A DNA stretch of 64,000 nt, from the NCBI GenBank assembly GCA_023398955.1, contig JAEWRL010000144.1, positions 1-64,000 of the forward strand, given 5' to 3'. The notes beneath the pieces are model-generated. The model did not search any database. It saw only the letters and a list, made by a program, of their open reading frames with translations, and was not told where the DNA came from. A program made the translations under genes and the position numbers. The stretch is from Pseudomonadota bacterium. Lineage in GTDB: Bacteria > Myxococcota_A > Polyangia > Polyangiales > Polyangiaceae. Below, in pieces: positions 6,996-16,130 of this stretch (its first letter is position 1; the number at the start of each line of letters is the position of its first letter).

Positions 6996-9524
6996 GTGAG
7001 CGAGACCCCTACGTCCCGAAAGAAGAGCCAACTCGATACGTCCGGTGCAGCTCCGCGGCAACACACGGCACAGCATGGCACCGAGCTCGCCGCAGGGGAC
7101 ATCGACGCTGTGCGTCGCTTTCATCTGGCCGCGCACGGCCATTCCAAGTACCAGCTCCCGGACGACGTGTACCCAGCGCTGCTCTGGCCGTTTCGCAGAG
7201 CGGACCAGGTGCGGAGCGACTATCCCTTGCTTCTACTGCCTCCCAACGGAGACGGTTGCGCGTACTCGACGCTGAGTGATGCCCTCGAGCAAGCACATGG
7301 GGCCGCCCTCGACCAAGGGCGAGTGGGGCGTGTGCTGACCGACAATCTTCGCCGGTTGGAGCGACACATTCGTGATGAGGCGCGGCAGGCGTGCGTTCCC
7401 CGGCCGTTCGATGAGGTGTTCGACCGGGCGGCGTTCTTGCTGCAAGCGGAGCTCGCTCTCAGCGCTTCCCTCGCTGACGAGCTGGTGAATGGGTTGGAGG
7501 CTGTCCGGAGCGGCATCCCCAAGGGTAGCGACATTCTGGGGTTCGGGCCGAACGTGGAGCTCCGGCTCCTTGCGCACACGGCGCGGGCGGAGCTAGCAGC
7601 TCGGCGGGATGCCCTTCGCGTCGAGATTTCAGAGCTCGTGGACCGGCTCGAAGCGATTCTCCTCACCGATTCACGCAAGGGCCACGGGGCGCGCGCTCCG
7701 GAGGAGCTCCGTGCGTCGATGGGTGCTGGGGTGGCGATCGACGCTTCGAAGCTCAGCACGGTCTTGAGCCGTCAACGCGCCGTGACTCCGATGCCACTCC
7801 GACGGCGCGAACGCATCGTGGGAGTACTCGCTGCCCTCAAGCGTGGATTGACTCAAGCATGGCCAGACATCGTGTTGCTCCACGGTGGATCGCTGTCCGA
7901 ACTCGACGACGGGCGAGCAGCGGTCGCGTGTGAAGTTGCTGACGATCCAATGGGGGCTGCCGAAGGCGTGTTCGAACGTCATGCTCGGGCCTTCGCGGAC
8001 ACGCTCAAGGCCATCCGCATCGCTCGGCTCGAGAGTGCATCGCCTCAAGGGGCATACGACGATCAGTGCCACGATCCCTGGTTCGATGACTTCGACTGGG
8101 AGGCGTTCTCGGATGTGGAGGCGCGGCTCCTCCCGATGATCGTCGCCGTCGTCGAGGCATCCAACCTCACGGGGGCAGGCCTCGCGAAGCTCAGCGAGCT
8201 CCTCCTCTCAGGGCGGCGAGTTGGCGTCCTTGCCCGTGTCAACGCGGCCTGGGGAACCTCGAAGGGGCCTTCCGGCTTGTGCGAAGCCTATCGGCTCGAG
8301 CTGGGCTACTTTGGCATTAGCCACCGGCAGGTGATCGTTCATCAAGCTGCTTCTGCGCGACCCGGTCAGCTGCATGATGGCTTCGTCCGCGCGCTAGGGT
8401 CGTCGAGGGCGTCGCTTCACCTCATCGCGACGGCCTCTTCTTCCGACTCCTTCGAGGACCAGCTGGACGCGTGGCTGTTCTCGGCAGCGGCGGTCGAGAG
8501 CAGAGCGCATCCGGTGTTCCTCTACGATCCCGACAGTGGTGATACTTGGGCGCGCACCATGGAGCTCGTCGGCAACCCCGAGCCGGATGGTGGGTACCCG
8601 CGCTACCCGCTGGAGTTGTTAGACGGAGCGGGAGCACCCGCCGAGCGGCTCGTTCCCTACTCGTTTGCAGATTTTGCCCTCCTGACGCCGGAGTACCGCT
8701 GCCACTTTACTGTCGTTCCGGAGCCGTGCACGCAGGAGGAGCAGCTCGTCCCCATCGACGAGTACCTGGCGCTTCCGAGCCACGCAGTGCGGCAGTTCAT
8801 TCCCTACACATGGGGGGTGGACGGACGGGGGCGAACTCGCTTGCTCGCGATGACGAGAGTCATGGCATTGGCCTGTCGGGATCGCCTCCGATTCTGGAGA
8901 ACCCTTCAGGAGCTTGCCGGAATCCACAATGAGCATGTGGAAGTAGCTGTGGAGCAGGCCGTGGCCGTGGCGTGCCAGGTGGCGGAGAAGGAGCGCCAAG
9001 TGTTGATTGAGCGCCATGAGGCGGAGCTCACGCGGGTTCGACGGGATGCTGCTGCCGGCGCGTTCGAGGCGCTCGCACGCGCACTGGTGACGGGAGGGGC
9101 CGGAGGCCTGGCGGGACTGGTGGGCGGCGCGCGGATGCAAGGATTTGCTCCACCCACCCCACTCCCCACGACGCCTGTCGAACAATCTCTCGCGGTGACG
9201 AGCGGCGTGGCGGTGACCGCACCTGCCACCGACATGGCAGAGGTCGGTGAGACGGAGGACCCCGAAGAGCCTGCGTCGGAGGACCCGTGGGTCGACAGCA
9301 GGCTTTGCACCAGCTGTAACGACTGCGTCAATCTCAATCCTCTGCTGTTCGTCTATGACGCGAATAGGCAGGTCGCGCTTGGGGATCTCTCGGCGGGGAC
9401 CTACGCCCAGCTCGTAGAAGCGGCAAGAAAGTGTCCGGCGCGCTGCATTCACCCGGGAAGCCCCGTGGGCGATGATGGCCCGAATCGGGACGAACTCACG
9501 GAGCGGGCGCGTGAGTACCACTGA
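6996..9524 (+). CDS. PFOR beta-like protein with C-terminal ferredoxin domain
   Basis: An 842-aa protein without a clear named family. The GTG start has AAGGAG nine bases upstream. Residues about 60-330 are mostly helical and unrecognised. Residues about 370-560 follow the order of the last (TPP-binding) domain of pyruvate:ferredoxin oxidoreductase: LPMIVAVVEASN, a helix, RRVGVLARVNAAWGTSKG, GYFGISHRQVIVHQA, then SRAHPVFLYDP near the position of the family's YWPLFRYDP. The GDG and NTGG cofactor motifs are absent. A helical, possibly coiled-coil region precedes an acidic linker. The C-terminus is a single-cluster ferredoxin: C771, C774, C777 and C813, plus C817, ending CPARCIHPG. Its place between korB and rnfB suggests electron transfer or a scaffold role. 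The PFOR relation is my reading of motif order, not a search result. Confidence 0.75.
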   Translation: MSETPTSRKKSQLDTSGAAPRQHTAQHGTELAAGDIDAVRRFHLAAHGHSKYQLPDDVYPALLWPFRRADQVRSDYPLLLLPPNGDGCAYSTLSDALEQAHGAALDQGRVGRVLTDNLRRLERHIRDEARQACVPRPFDEVFDRAAFLLQAELALSASLADELVNGLEAVRSGIPKGSDILGFGPNVELRLLAHTARAELAARRDALRVEISELVDRLEAILLTDSRKGHGARAPEELRASMGAGVAIDASKLSTVLSRQRAVTPMPLRRRERIVGVLAALKRGLTQAWPDIVLLHGGSLSELDDGRAAVACEVADDPMGAAEGVFERHARAFADTLKAIRIARLESASPQGAYDDQCHDPWFDDFDWEAFSDVEARLLPMIVAVVEASNLTGAGLAKLSELLLSGRRVGVLARVNAAWGTSKGPSGLCEAYRLELGYFGISHRQVIVHQAASARPGQLHDGFVRALGSSRASLHLIATASSSDSFEDQLDAWLFSAAAVESRAHPVFLYDPDSGDTWARTMELVGNPEPDGGYPRYPLELLDGAGAPAERLVPYSFADFALLTPEYRCHFTVVPEPCTQEEQLVPIDEYLALPSHAVRQFIPYTWGVDGRGRTRLLAMTRVMALACRDRLRFWRTLQELAGIHNEHVEVAVEQAVAVACQVAEKERQVLIERHEAELTRVRRDAAAGAFEALARALVTGGAGGLAGLVGGARMQGFAPPTPLPTTPVEQSLAVTSGVAVTAPATDMAEVGETEDPEEPASEDPWVDSRLCTSCNDCVNLNPLLFVYDANRQVALGDLSAGTYAQLVEAARKCPARCIHPGSPVGDDGPNRDELTERAREYH

Positions 9525-9536
9525 GCAGAGGATCCC

Positions 9537-10385
9537 TTGCACGCAGTTGCCATCGCAGTAACAATCATGGGCGGGCTCGGGCTTCTCTTCGGAGCGGTCC
9601 TGGCGATCGCCTATCGATTCCTCCGCGTCCCCGAGGACCCGCAGGTCGGGCTCGTCGAGAGTATGCTGCCCGGATCGAACTGCGGTGCCTGCGGCGAGCC
9701 CGGGTGCCGCAGCTTCGCCGAGAAGGTAGTGGCGGGAGTCCACAGCCCGAGTCGATGCACCGCATCGAGTGCGCAGACGGTGGGCGCCATTGCCGACGCA
9801 TTGGGGGTGGAGGCGGGTGAGGAAGTGAGACGCATTGCTCGTCTGCACTGTGCAGGGGGTCGCGACAAGGCGGCGCAGATCGCGGAGTACGAGGGTTATG
9901 AGTCCTGTCGGGCAGCGGCCCTCGTCGGGGGTGGGGGAAAGGGTTGCTCGTGGGGGTGCCTCGGTCTCGGGGATTGCCGAAAGGCGTGCATGTTCGACGC
10001 GATCACGATGGGCTTCGACGACTTGCCGCGGGTGGAGCCGGACCGGTGCACGGCGTGTGGCGATTGCGTGACAGCGTGCCCGAGGGGGCTCTTCGAGATC
10101 CTCCCCGTCACACACAATCTCGTGGTCCAATGTAGCGCGCCCCTCGCTGGTGACTCGGCCCGAGCCCTCTGCGTGGTTGCCTGTGATGCCTGCGGGCGCT
10201 GCGCACAGGACGCTCCGCCCGGTCTCATCACTATGGAAGGGCATTTGCCTGTGGTGAATTATGCGGCGGGGGGCCCAGCGAGCGAGGAGGCCATCCTCCG
10301 CTGCCCAACGGGCGCCATCCAGTGGGTGATGCGCGATCAGTTCCCCGAGCAACGTCGGACTGCAGGGCAGGTCCTGGATGCATAA
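9537..10385 (+). CDS. rnfB: Rnf complex ferredoxin subunit RnfB
   Basis: A 282-aa RnfB, the electron-entry subunit of the ion-translocating Rnf complex. One N-terminal transmembrane helix anchors it. The Fe-S domain follows as SNCGACGEPGC...SRC (C-x2-C-x4-C-x16-C type). Next come an RnfB-type GCLGLGDCRKACMFDAI segment, a CTACGDCVTACPRG 4Fe-4S motif, and a third set in CDACGRCAQDAPPG and RCPTGAI. The start is TTG with AGAGGA just upstream. The stop overlaps the next gene by 8 bases. Unusually, the gene is flanked by the two large PFOR-like genes instead of sitting directly beside rnfC. Confidence 0.92.
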   Translation: MHAVAIAVTIMGGLGLLFGAVLAIAYRFLRVPEDPQVGLVESMLPGSNCGACGEPGCRSFAEKVVAGVHSPSRCTASSAQTVGAIADALGVEAGEEVRRIARLHCAGGRDKAAQIAEYEGYESCRAAALVGGGGKGCSWGCLGLGDCRKACMFDAITMGFDDLPRVEPDRCTACGDCVTACPRGLFEILPVTHNLVVQCSAPLAGDSARALCVVACDACGRCAQDAPPGLITMEGHLPVVNYAAGGPASEEAILRCPTGAIQWVMRDQFPEQRRTAGQVLDA

Positions 10386-13300
10386 TCCCGAGCGGATCGT
10401 CTCCGAGATCCTTGGCCCTCCGCTCCGAGGGGGGAGCCGACAGCATGGTGCTTCGGTACGTGCAGCGTCGAATGGCCGCACGGCTGCTCTCGTCACGGAG
10501 TCTCTCGTGGTAAGCGCGTTGGCGAGCACGGCGCGTGAAGCGGCTTCACCGCCACGGCCATTTCACGGAGCCGAGCGTAACGTCTTTGGCGAGCGAGTCT
10601 ACCGGGTGAGCGAGCGTCGCGCGTCGTCGGTGATCGCGCTGGCCTGCGGCTTCGCTCTCTCTGGTCTGCGCTCGGCAGCCGTCGTCGACCCTGGGTGCGG
10701 GGGAGGGCCCGTAGAGCCGCTCGAGTTCTCATCACATCGCGATTTGCCCCTTGTGGTTCACTGGGTAGGTTCCGAGGATGAGCCCGCCACGGTAGCCATG
10801 GCAGAGGCTGGATGCATCGTCTTCGCGCCGATGACGGCGCAGGATGTCGTAGACTGCGGTCTGATTGGGCGTCGTGTCGCGGAAACCCTTCTGCGTCCCG
10901 TGGTGATTGCGATAGGGCCGCGCCTTGCGAGCGAGGTCCAGGACGTCGACTACCCCGCGCAGCATGTGCTTCGCACATTCATCGGCGCGCCTGGCGACCA
11001 CGTCCCTGCGCCGACGGTTGGGCAGCAGTTCCAGTACGGCGCGCGCAGGCGTCGCGTTCCGAGTCCTCACGATCTCGACGCGCCAGTGCTCTTGGGGCCG
11101 ACGTATTGTCGCGAAGCCGCGCGGGCCTGGGAAGCTGCCCGCGTTGCCTGCTCGATCCCCCAAGAGCTCGATGACGCTCTGCAACACGCGATCGCCGCCT
11201 ACGAGCGCTGCGTCGGCCGAAGGGTGGAGCTGTTGGCAACGGATGGGGCGAAGCGAGCAACCACTGTCATCGTGGCAGCTGGCCAACACTTCGAGGTCGC
11301 CACGCATGCTGCCGCCAGGGCCCGAGAACAAGGTGGTCCAAGGGTGCTTGTGGTTGGACCACGCCAGCTGTATCCCTTCCCGAGCCGCGAGTTCTTGCCG
11401 CTGGTAGTCGGTTCTGAGCGCGTTCTGGTCGTGGAGGCGCGCGTGAGTGCCGTGGGTGAGCTTCCCCCGCTCGCGCTCGAGCTTCACGCGCTGCTGACCG
11501 AATCCGACGGCGCGGGACCCGGGCGTTGGAATCTGCTCCGAGGGCGACATCATCGCAGGGTTCCGGCCACGGTTCACGCGCTCGTTGCAGGAAGGATGGA
11601 GCCCCGGGCGCTCGTCGAAGATCTGACCAGAGTGTGCCTCGCCGCGGGGAAGCAGTTACCCCGCGTCGTAGAGCTCGGAGTCGCGTTCGAGGTGTCTGCG
11701 ACGTCGTTCCCGAAGCGTCAAGAGCGGCTCGAGCGCCTCGCCCGGCTCTTGCCGGACCTCCGTGCCCGGAGCGTGCGCGCAGTGTTGGATGGTCATAGGT
11801 CCAAACCAGGGACTCCCCGGAGCAGCGGTATCGCTGTGGCAGTTGTCCGCGCCCCTGCCTGCGACGGCCAAGTTGCAGGCCATCTCGTCGACCTTTTCGT
11901 CAAGACGCTGGACGGCCCGTTGCGGTCCACCACGGAAGCCATCGGGGCGAGGGCGCAGCTCTCCATGGATTGGGTCAGGGTCGGCTCCCCACGAGGGGCC
12001 TTCGGCGATCCGAGCCGAGCGGACGTTGTCCTCATCGACGCCTCAGTGGCCGCGCCCGTGCCCCCTCTCGGCCCCGAGTCGCTCGTGGTGGTGGCGTTTG
12101 GAGGAGGCACGGCGCGCATCTCGTCACGGTTGCGGGAGTCCCTGCTCGATCAGGCGGGGCAGGACGGGGCGACGATACTGAGAATAGAAGAGCCACCCGA
12201 CAGCCGATTGCGTGAGTCCGCCCTCCTTGGCGCGGTGTGCGGGGCGTTGGCTCGCCGCCACCGGTTGGCTTCGGGGCTCACCCAGCTCCTGGCGGCGTTG
12301 CGGAGCGTGTCGTTCGCAGACGATGGTTTGACCCCGCCGTCCCGCGAGCAGGCATTCCGGGATGGCTACGACGGGCTAGAGGTGCTCTCCGTCCGAGACC
12401 TCGATGCAAGCGACGAACTCGTATCCACTCCGAGACAGGTCCCCGCTCGGCTCCTCGGGGCCGTGTCCGAGGCCGCGCCACCAGCGGGGGACCTGGCAGA
12501 ATTCCATGGGCAGATCGGTATTCTATATGAGGAGGGTGCGGTCCACGAGCTCGCGCCTGACCCGCTTCTCGCGGCCGGGCGCATACCAGCGCTTTCTGCG
12601 GTGTTTCATCGCATCGAATCAACGAATCTGCCACGTTGGGAGGCTGAGCGGTGCAGTGGGTGTGCCCGCTGTTATGCCAGCTGTCCTGACGGTGCTATTG
12701 GCCCACTTGCCCTGACTCCGAAGGCACTCATCGAGGCGGGCATGGTGCTTGCGGCCGAGGACGGGAGGGACGTCGCGGCCCTGAGACCGCTCGTGGGCGG
12801 TGTTGCCTCACGAATGGGCCGAGCTCTCTCCAAGGCGACGGCCCGGGGGTGTACATTCGAGGACCTGTCGCGACGCTCGTTCGACGCCGTGCTGGCTCAT
12901 GGGGATTTCCCAACGGAGCGACGGCAGAGCGCCTCTCAGGCCTTCGAAGGCATTCTCCAGGGGCTGGCGGGGCTCTCCCTGGCGCGGACCGAGCCGTTCT
13001 TCGAAGCGATCGAGCGGGAGCAGGCTCGCGGAGGCGAGCTATTCTCCCTGACCTTCGATCCGGACGTCTGCAAGGGTTGTGGGATATGTGCGACGGTCTG
13101 CGAGCCCGCAGCCCTCTCCATGATTCCGCGCGATGCCGCAGAAGCCGCTGCCGCGCGGCAGCTCCATCAAACCTGGCAACGCTTGCCGGACGTTCCGGGG
13201 AAGACGTTGGCGCGCGTGGAAGGAACCATCGGACGCATCGCGGCGGTCCTGCTCTCGCGCCACGCCAGCGGAGTGATGGCTGGGGGCGACGCGATGGAAG

Positions 13301-14805
13301 CTGGCTCCATGGCAAGGCTTGTCTTGCGGCAGGCGTTTGGCGTCGCTGAGGCAACCCTCCAGCGTCGGTCGTGGGAGCTGTTGAAGCGGGTGGATTCAGC
13401 CTCCGAAGGCGTTGCCTCACGGGTTCGTGAGGCTCTGGGAGCGGCATTGCCGTGCCAGGATCTGGATGCTCTCGCTTCGGGCTTGGCGCTCGTCGAGGAC
13501 GAGCGAGTCAGCATGGCGACGCTGAGCGCAGCCATGGAGAAGGTCGTCGGGGAGCGCACCGTCGACGTATCCGCCATCGCCGAGCTGGTCCTCGCCGGGC
13601 GTAGACTTCAGGACCTCGCGTTCCAGTTGAGACGCGGCTGGCACGGGCTTGGAAGGGCTCGCTTTGGTGTTGTGCTCTGCCCCGGCACCATGATGGCTGG
13701 ATTGGTTCGGTTCCCGGACAATCCGTTCTCCGTGCCGGTCACGGTGCGCAGCGGAGCTGAAGCCGTGGAGGTCGCACGCGGAATCGCAGCGGGGCAGGTG
13801 GATCGGGCGCTGAACGATCTGCGGATGGTGCGCGATTCCGAGAGCTTCCTGGCCGGTGCGGCCACGCGGAACCGCCGGATCGATCGCTGCGAGCACGAGG
13901 ACCAGACCAACATCAAGGACCTCCAGCGGGCGCCTGTGTTCCTCGTCATTGAAAGCGGCAGTCTCGATCGTGGTGCGCTGGAAACTCTCGTCACAGAAGG
14001 CTTGCCAGTCAAAGTCCTGATCCTGGCAAATGCCGGACTGGATCTCCCCGACCTCGGGGTGATGGGACTGCTCGAGCTTGGGGCGCGTGGCGCCATCGTC
14101 GCGCAGTGCAGCGCGGGACATGGTGAACACCTGGCGAGCGCAGTCGCGCGCGCCCTCGACTTCGAGGGTCCTGCCGTCCTGCAAATCCTGGCACCAAGCC
14201 CGCGGGAGGGCGGCATCTCACCTGAATGCGGGCTGCATTGTGCGGAGTACGCCGCACAATGCAGGGTTGCACCGCTGTTCGTCTACCAACCTGCGCCGGG
14301 GGGGAGGGCAAGGGGCGACATCGATATCAGCCAGAACCCGGGTGTGGGTGCTTTGCTCCACTCGGTGGATGGAAAGGCAGTCTCACCGCTCGACTGGGCG
14401 TATATGCAAGGTCGCTTCCGTGGCGAGTTCGATGCGCTCGCAGCCGAGCCCCCGGGGGCGCTCGGGCTCGAGGCCTGGGTTGCGACGACAGTCGACCTTC
14501 GCCGCAGGACTCCGGTCCGACTCACCGGTGGCGCGTTCAGGCTCTCGGAGCGGCTCGTGCGATGGTTAGCCTGGCACCTAAAGCAATGGGAGATGCTCCG
14601 GGATTTTGCTGGGATCGTGGAGCCCGCGTCAGGGCCGGTCGTGTCAGTGCCCGCGGGGCTCCGCAGAACGGACACGGCCCAGCACCGGGATCAGCAGGCG
14701 CATGGCTTGGACTTGCCGCCAGACTCGGCGCTGGAGCAGACGGTGCTGCACGTTCGCGACAAGCTGTTGGAGCTCAGCGGCTACCCCAAAGGCGGCGTGC
14801 CATGA
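10378..14805 (+). CDS. Giant PFOR-like iron-sulfur protein with degenerate TPP domain
   Basis: A 1475-aa protein laid out like pyruvate:ferredoxin oxidoreductase. An alpha-like part covers about residues 35-380 (ACGFALSGLRSAAVV, a VVDCGLIGRRVAE helix, RRRVPSPHDLDAPVLLG, VLVVGPRQLYPFPSRE). A gamma-like part follows (about 470-600). A two-cluster ferredoxin part has C759/762/765/769 and C898/901/904/908. A beta-like part covers about 1180-1340. In the beta-like part the GDG position reads VFLVIESGSLDRG and the NTGG position reads VLILANAGLDLPD, so Mg-TPP binding is unlikely; the CAGCGE-type proximal-cluster motif is also not seen. APLFVYQPAPGG matches the family's end motif. The gene overlaps rnfB by 8 bases and rnfC by 4. 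I infer an electron-transfer or structural subunit, not an independent catalyst. Confidence 0.8.
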   Translation: MHNPERIVSEILGPPLRGGSRQHGASVRAASNGRTAALVTESLVVSALASTAREAASPPRPFHGAERNVFGERVYRVSERRASSVIALACGFALSGLRSAAVVDPGCGGGPVEPLEFSSHRDLPLVVHWVGSEDEPATVAMAEAGCIVFAPMTAQDVVDCGLIGRRVAETLLRPVVIAIGPRLASEVQDVDYPAQHVLRTFIGAPGDHVPAPTVGQQFQYGARRRRVPSPHDLDAPVLLGPTYCREAARAWEAARVACSIPQELDDALQHAIAAYERCVGRRVELLATDGAKRATTVIVAAGQHFEVATHAAARAREQGGPRVLVVGPRQLYPFPSREFLPLVVGSERVLVVEARVSAVGELPPLALELHALLTESDGAGPGRWNLLRGRHHRRVPATVHALVAGRMEPRALVEDLTRVCLAAGKQLPRVVELGVAFEVSATSFPKRQERLERLARLLPDLRARSVRAVLDGHRSKPGTPRSSGIAVAVVRAPACDGQVAGHLVDLFVKTLDGPLRSTTEAIGARAQLSMDWVRVGSPRGAFGDPSRADVVLIDASVAAPVPPLGPESLVVVAFGGGTARISSRLRESLLDQAGQDGATILRIEEPPDSRLRESALLGAVCGALARRHRLASGLTQLLAALRSVSFADDGLTPPSREQAFRDGYDGLEVLSVRDLDASDELVSTPRQVPARLLGAVSEAAPPAGDLAEFHGQIGILYEEGAVHELAPDPLLAAGRIPALSAVFHRIESTNLPRWEAERCSGCARCYASCPDGAIGPLALTPKALIEAGMVLAAEDGRDVAALRPLVGGVASRMGRALSKATARGCTFEDLSRRSFDAVLAHGDFPTERRQSASQAFEGILQGLAGLSLARTEPFFEAIEREQARGGELFSLTFDPDVCKGCGICATVCEPAALSMIPRDAAEAAAARQLHQTWQRLPDVPGKTLARVEGTIGRIAAVLLSRHASGVMAGGDAMEAGSMARLVLRQAFGVAEATLQRRSWELLKRVDSASEGVASRVREALGAALPCQDLDALASGLALVEDERVSMATLSAAMEKVVGERTVDVSAIAELVLAGRRLQDLAFQLRRGWHGLGRARFGVVLCPGTMMAGLVRFPDNPFSVPVTVRSGAEAVEVARGIAAGQVDRALNDLRMVRDSESFLAGAATRNRRIDRCEHEDQTNIKDLQRAPVFLVIESGSLDRGALETLVTEGLPVKVLILANAGLDLPDLGVMGLLELGARGAIVAQCSAGHGEHLASAVARALDFEGPAVLQILAPSPREGGISPECGLHCAEYAAQCRVAPLFVYQPAPGGRARGDIDISQNPGVGALLHSVDGKAVSPLDWAYMQGRFRGEFDALAAEPPGALGLEAWVATTVDLRRRTPVRLTGGAFRLSERLVRWLAWHLKQWEMLRDFAGIVEPASGPVVSVPAGLRRTDTAQHRDQQAHGLDLPPDSALEQTVLHVRDKLLELSGYPKGGVP
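14233..14264. repeat. Perfect 13-bp inverted repeat inside the PFOR-like gene
   Basis: The arms CTGCATTGTGCGG (14233-14245) and CCGCACAATGCAG (14252-14264) are perfect reverse complements separated by six bases. As RNA this makes a strong stem-loop about 540 bases before the end of the gene. It encodes HCAEYAAQC in the degenerate TPP-like domain. No T tract follows. Confidence 0.7.
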
Positions 14806-16130
14806 GCATGCTGTTTCGGCCGGGCACTTTCTCTCGGGGGGTGCATCCCGAGGAGCACAAGGGCACGGCTTCTCTCCCGATCCGGCGTATGCCCTTCGTG
14901 GGACGCTATGTGCTCCCCTTGCTCCAGCACATCGGAACCCCGATGCGGGCCGTGGTGACGGTTGGGCAGCGCGTGGCCCGCGCGCAGACTGTTGCCGAGC
15001 CAGGTGGGTTACTCTCCACGACCCTGCATAGCCCCGTCACGGGAACGGTCGTTGCTCTGCATACTCGACCGCACCCTCTGGGTGGCTGGGGTGAGGCCAT
15101 CGAGATAGAGACGGATCGCTTTGCCAGCCAGCGTCTGCCCCGAGCGCCTATGCCCTGGGCGTCATTGAGCCGCTCTGAGTTCGTTCGTGCCGTGCAAGCC
15201 GCGGGTCTCGTCGGTATGGGTGGGGCGGCATTTCCCACTCATGTCAAGTACGCCCCGATTGCGGATAAACCACTTCGCTGGCTGCTGGTGAACGGATGCG
15301 AGTGCGAGCCGTACCTCACCAGTGACCATCGTCTGATGCTCGAGCGGCCCGAAGCCGTGATCCGTGGCGCATGCATCGTGATGGAGAAGCTCGACCTCGA
15401 GGCTGTCGAGATCGGCGTCGAAGCCAACAAGCAGGACGCAATCGAGGCGCTCGAAGGGGCCAGCCGGGACCACGATCGCATCCGTATCGTTCCGCTGAGG
15501 GTCAAGTACCCCCAGGGCGCTGAAAAGATGCTGATCAAAGCGGTGTTCGGCAAGGAAGTACCTGCCGGAGGTCTGCCTGTCGACATAGGAATCGTAGTGA
15601 ACAATGTCGCCACGATCGCCGCGATCGCCGAGTACTTCGAGCGCGGAGCACCGCTCGTGGAGCGAGTAGTGACGGTCGCAGGAAGTGGCGTCGACGAGCC
15701 CGCCAACCTACTGGTGCCCATCGGAGCACCAGTACGGGACGTACTCCAGTATGCGGGCCTGCGGGAGGACGCTCGCCAGGTCGTGATGGGTGGCCCAATG
15801 ATGGGAGTCCCCCTTGCCAGCCTCGACGTGCCCATTTTGAAGGGGACCTCTGGTCTGCTCGCCTTTGCTGACGCCGAACTCGAGGGACACGCCGAGTATC
15901 CGTGCTTACGATGTGGGCGCTGCCTCGATGCCTGCGCCAGCTCCCTGAATCCCGCGCGCCTGGCGAAGCTGGCCCGACACCGGCGCTACGAGGAGCTGGA
16001 GGCGCTCTTCGTTGCCGACTGCATGGAGTGCGGGGCCTGCACCTACGCCTGTCCATCCGGGATCCCCATCGTTCACCTGATCAGGACCGCGAAGGCCGCG
16101 CTTCGCGAACGCAAAGTGGGGGAGTGCTGA
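14802..16130 (+). CDS. rnfC: Rnf complex subunit RnfC
   Basis: A 442-aa RnfC, the peripheral subunit linking RnfB to the membrane flavoproteins; it has an NADH/FMN-binding fold and two 4Fe-4S clusters. The N-terminal barrel-sandwich part has the typical HPEEHKGTASLPIR start. The FMN/NADH region contains GLVGMGGAAFPTHVKY and NGCECEPYLTSDH. The two clusters are CLRCGRCLDACASSLNP (from C368) and CMECGACTYACPSGIP (from C407). The frame is open far upstream, but that part overlaps the PFOR-like gene; the ATG in the ATGA overlap at 14802 matches the family start. It shares one base with rnfD (TGATG), so translation is probably coupled. Confidence 0.95.
   Translation: MSMLFRPGTFSRGVHPEEHKGTASLPIRRMPFVGRYVLPLLQHIGTPMRAVVTVGQRVARAQTVAEPGGLLSTTLHSPVTGTVVALHTRPHPLGGWGEAIEIETDRFASQRLPRAPMPWASLSRSEFVRAVQAAGLVGMGGAAFPTHVKYAPIADKPLRWLLVNGCECEPYLTSDHRLMLERPEAVIRGACIVMEKLDLEAVEIGVEANKQDAIEALEGASRDHDRIRIVPLRVKYPQGAEKMLIKAVFGKEVPAGGLPVDIGIVVNNVATIAAIAEYFERGAPLVERVVTVAGSGVDEPANLLVPIGAPVRDVLQYAGLREDARQVVMGGPMMGVPLASLDVPILKGTSGLLAFADAELEGHAEYPCLRCGRCLDACASSLNPARLAKLARHRRYEELEALFVADCMECGACTYACPSGIPIVHLIRTAKAALRERKVGEC

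Noticed and set aside
8619..10529. 636-aa minus-strand frame
   Set aside because: It is antisense to the 842-aa ferredoxin protein, rnfB and the start of the PFOR-like gene; it has no recognisable motif.
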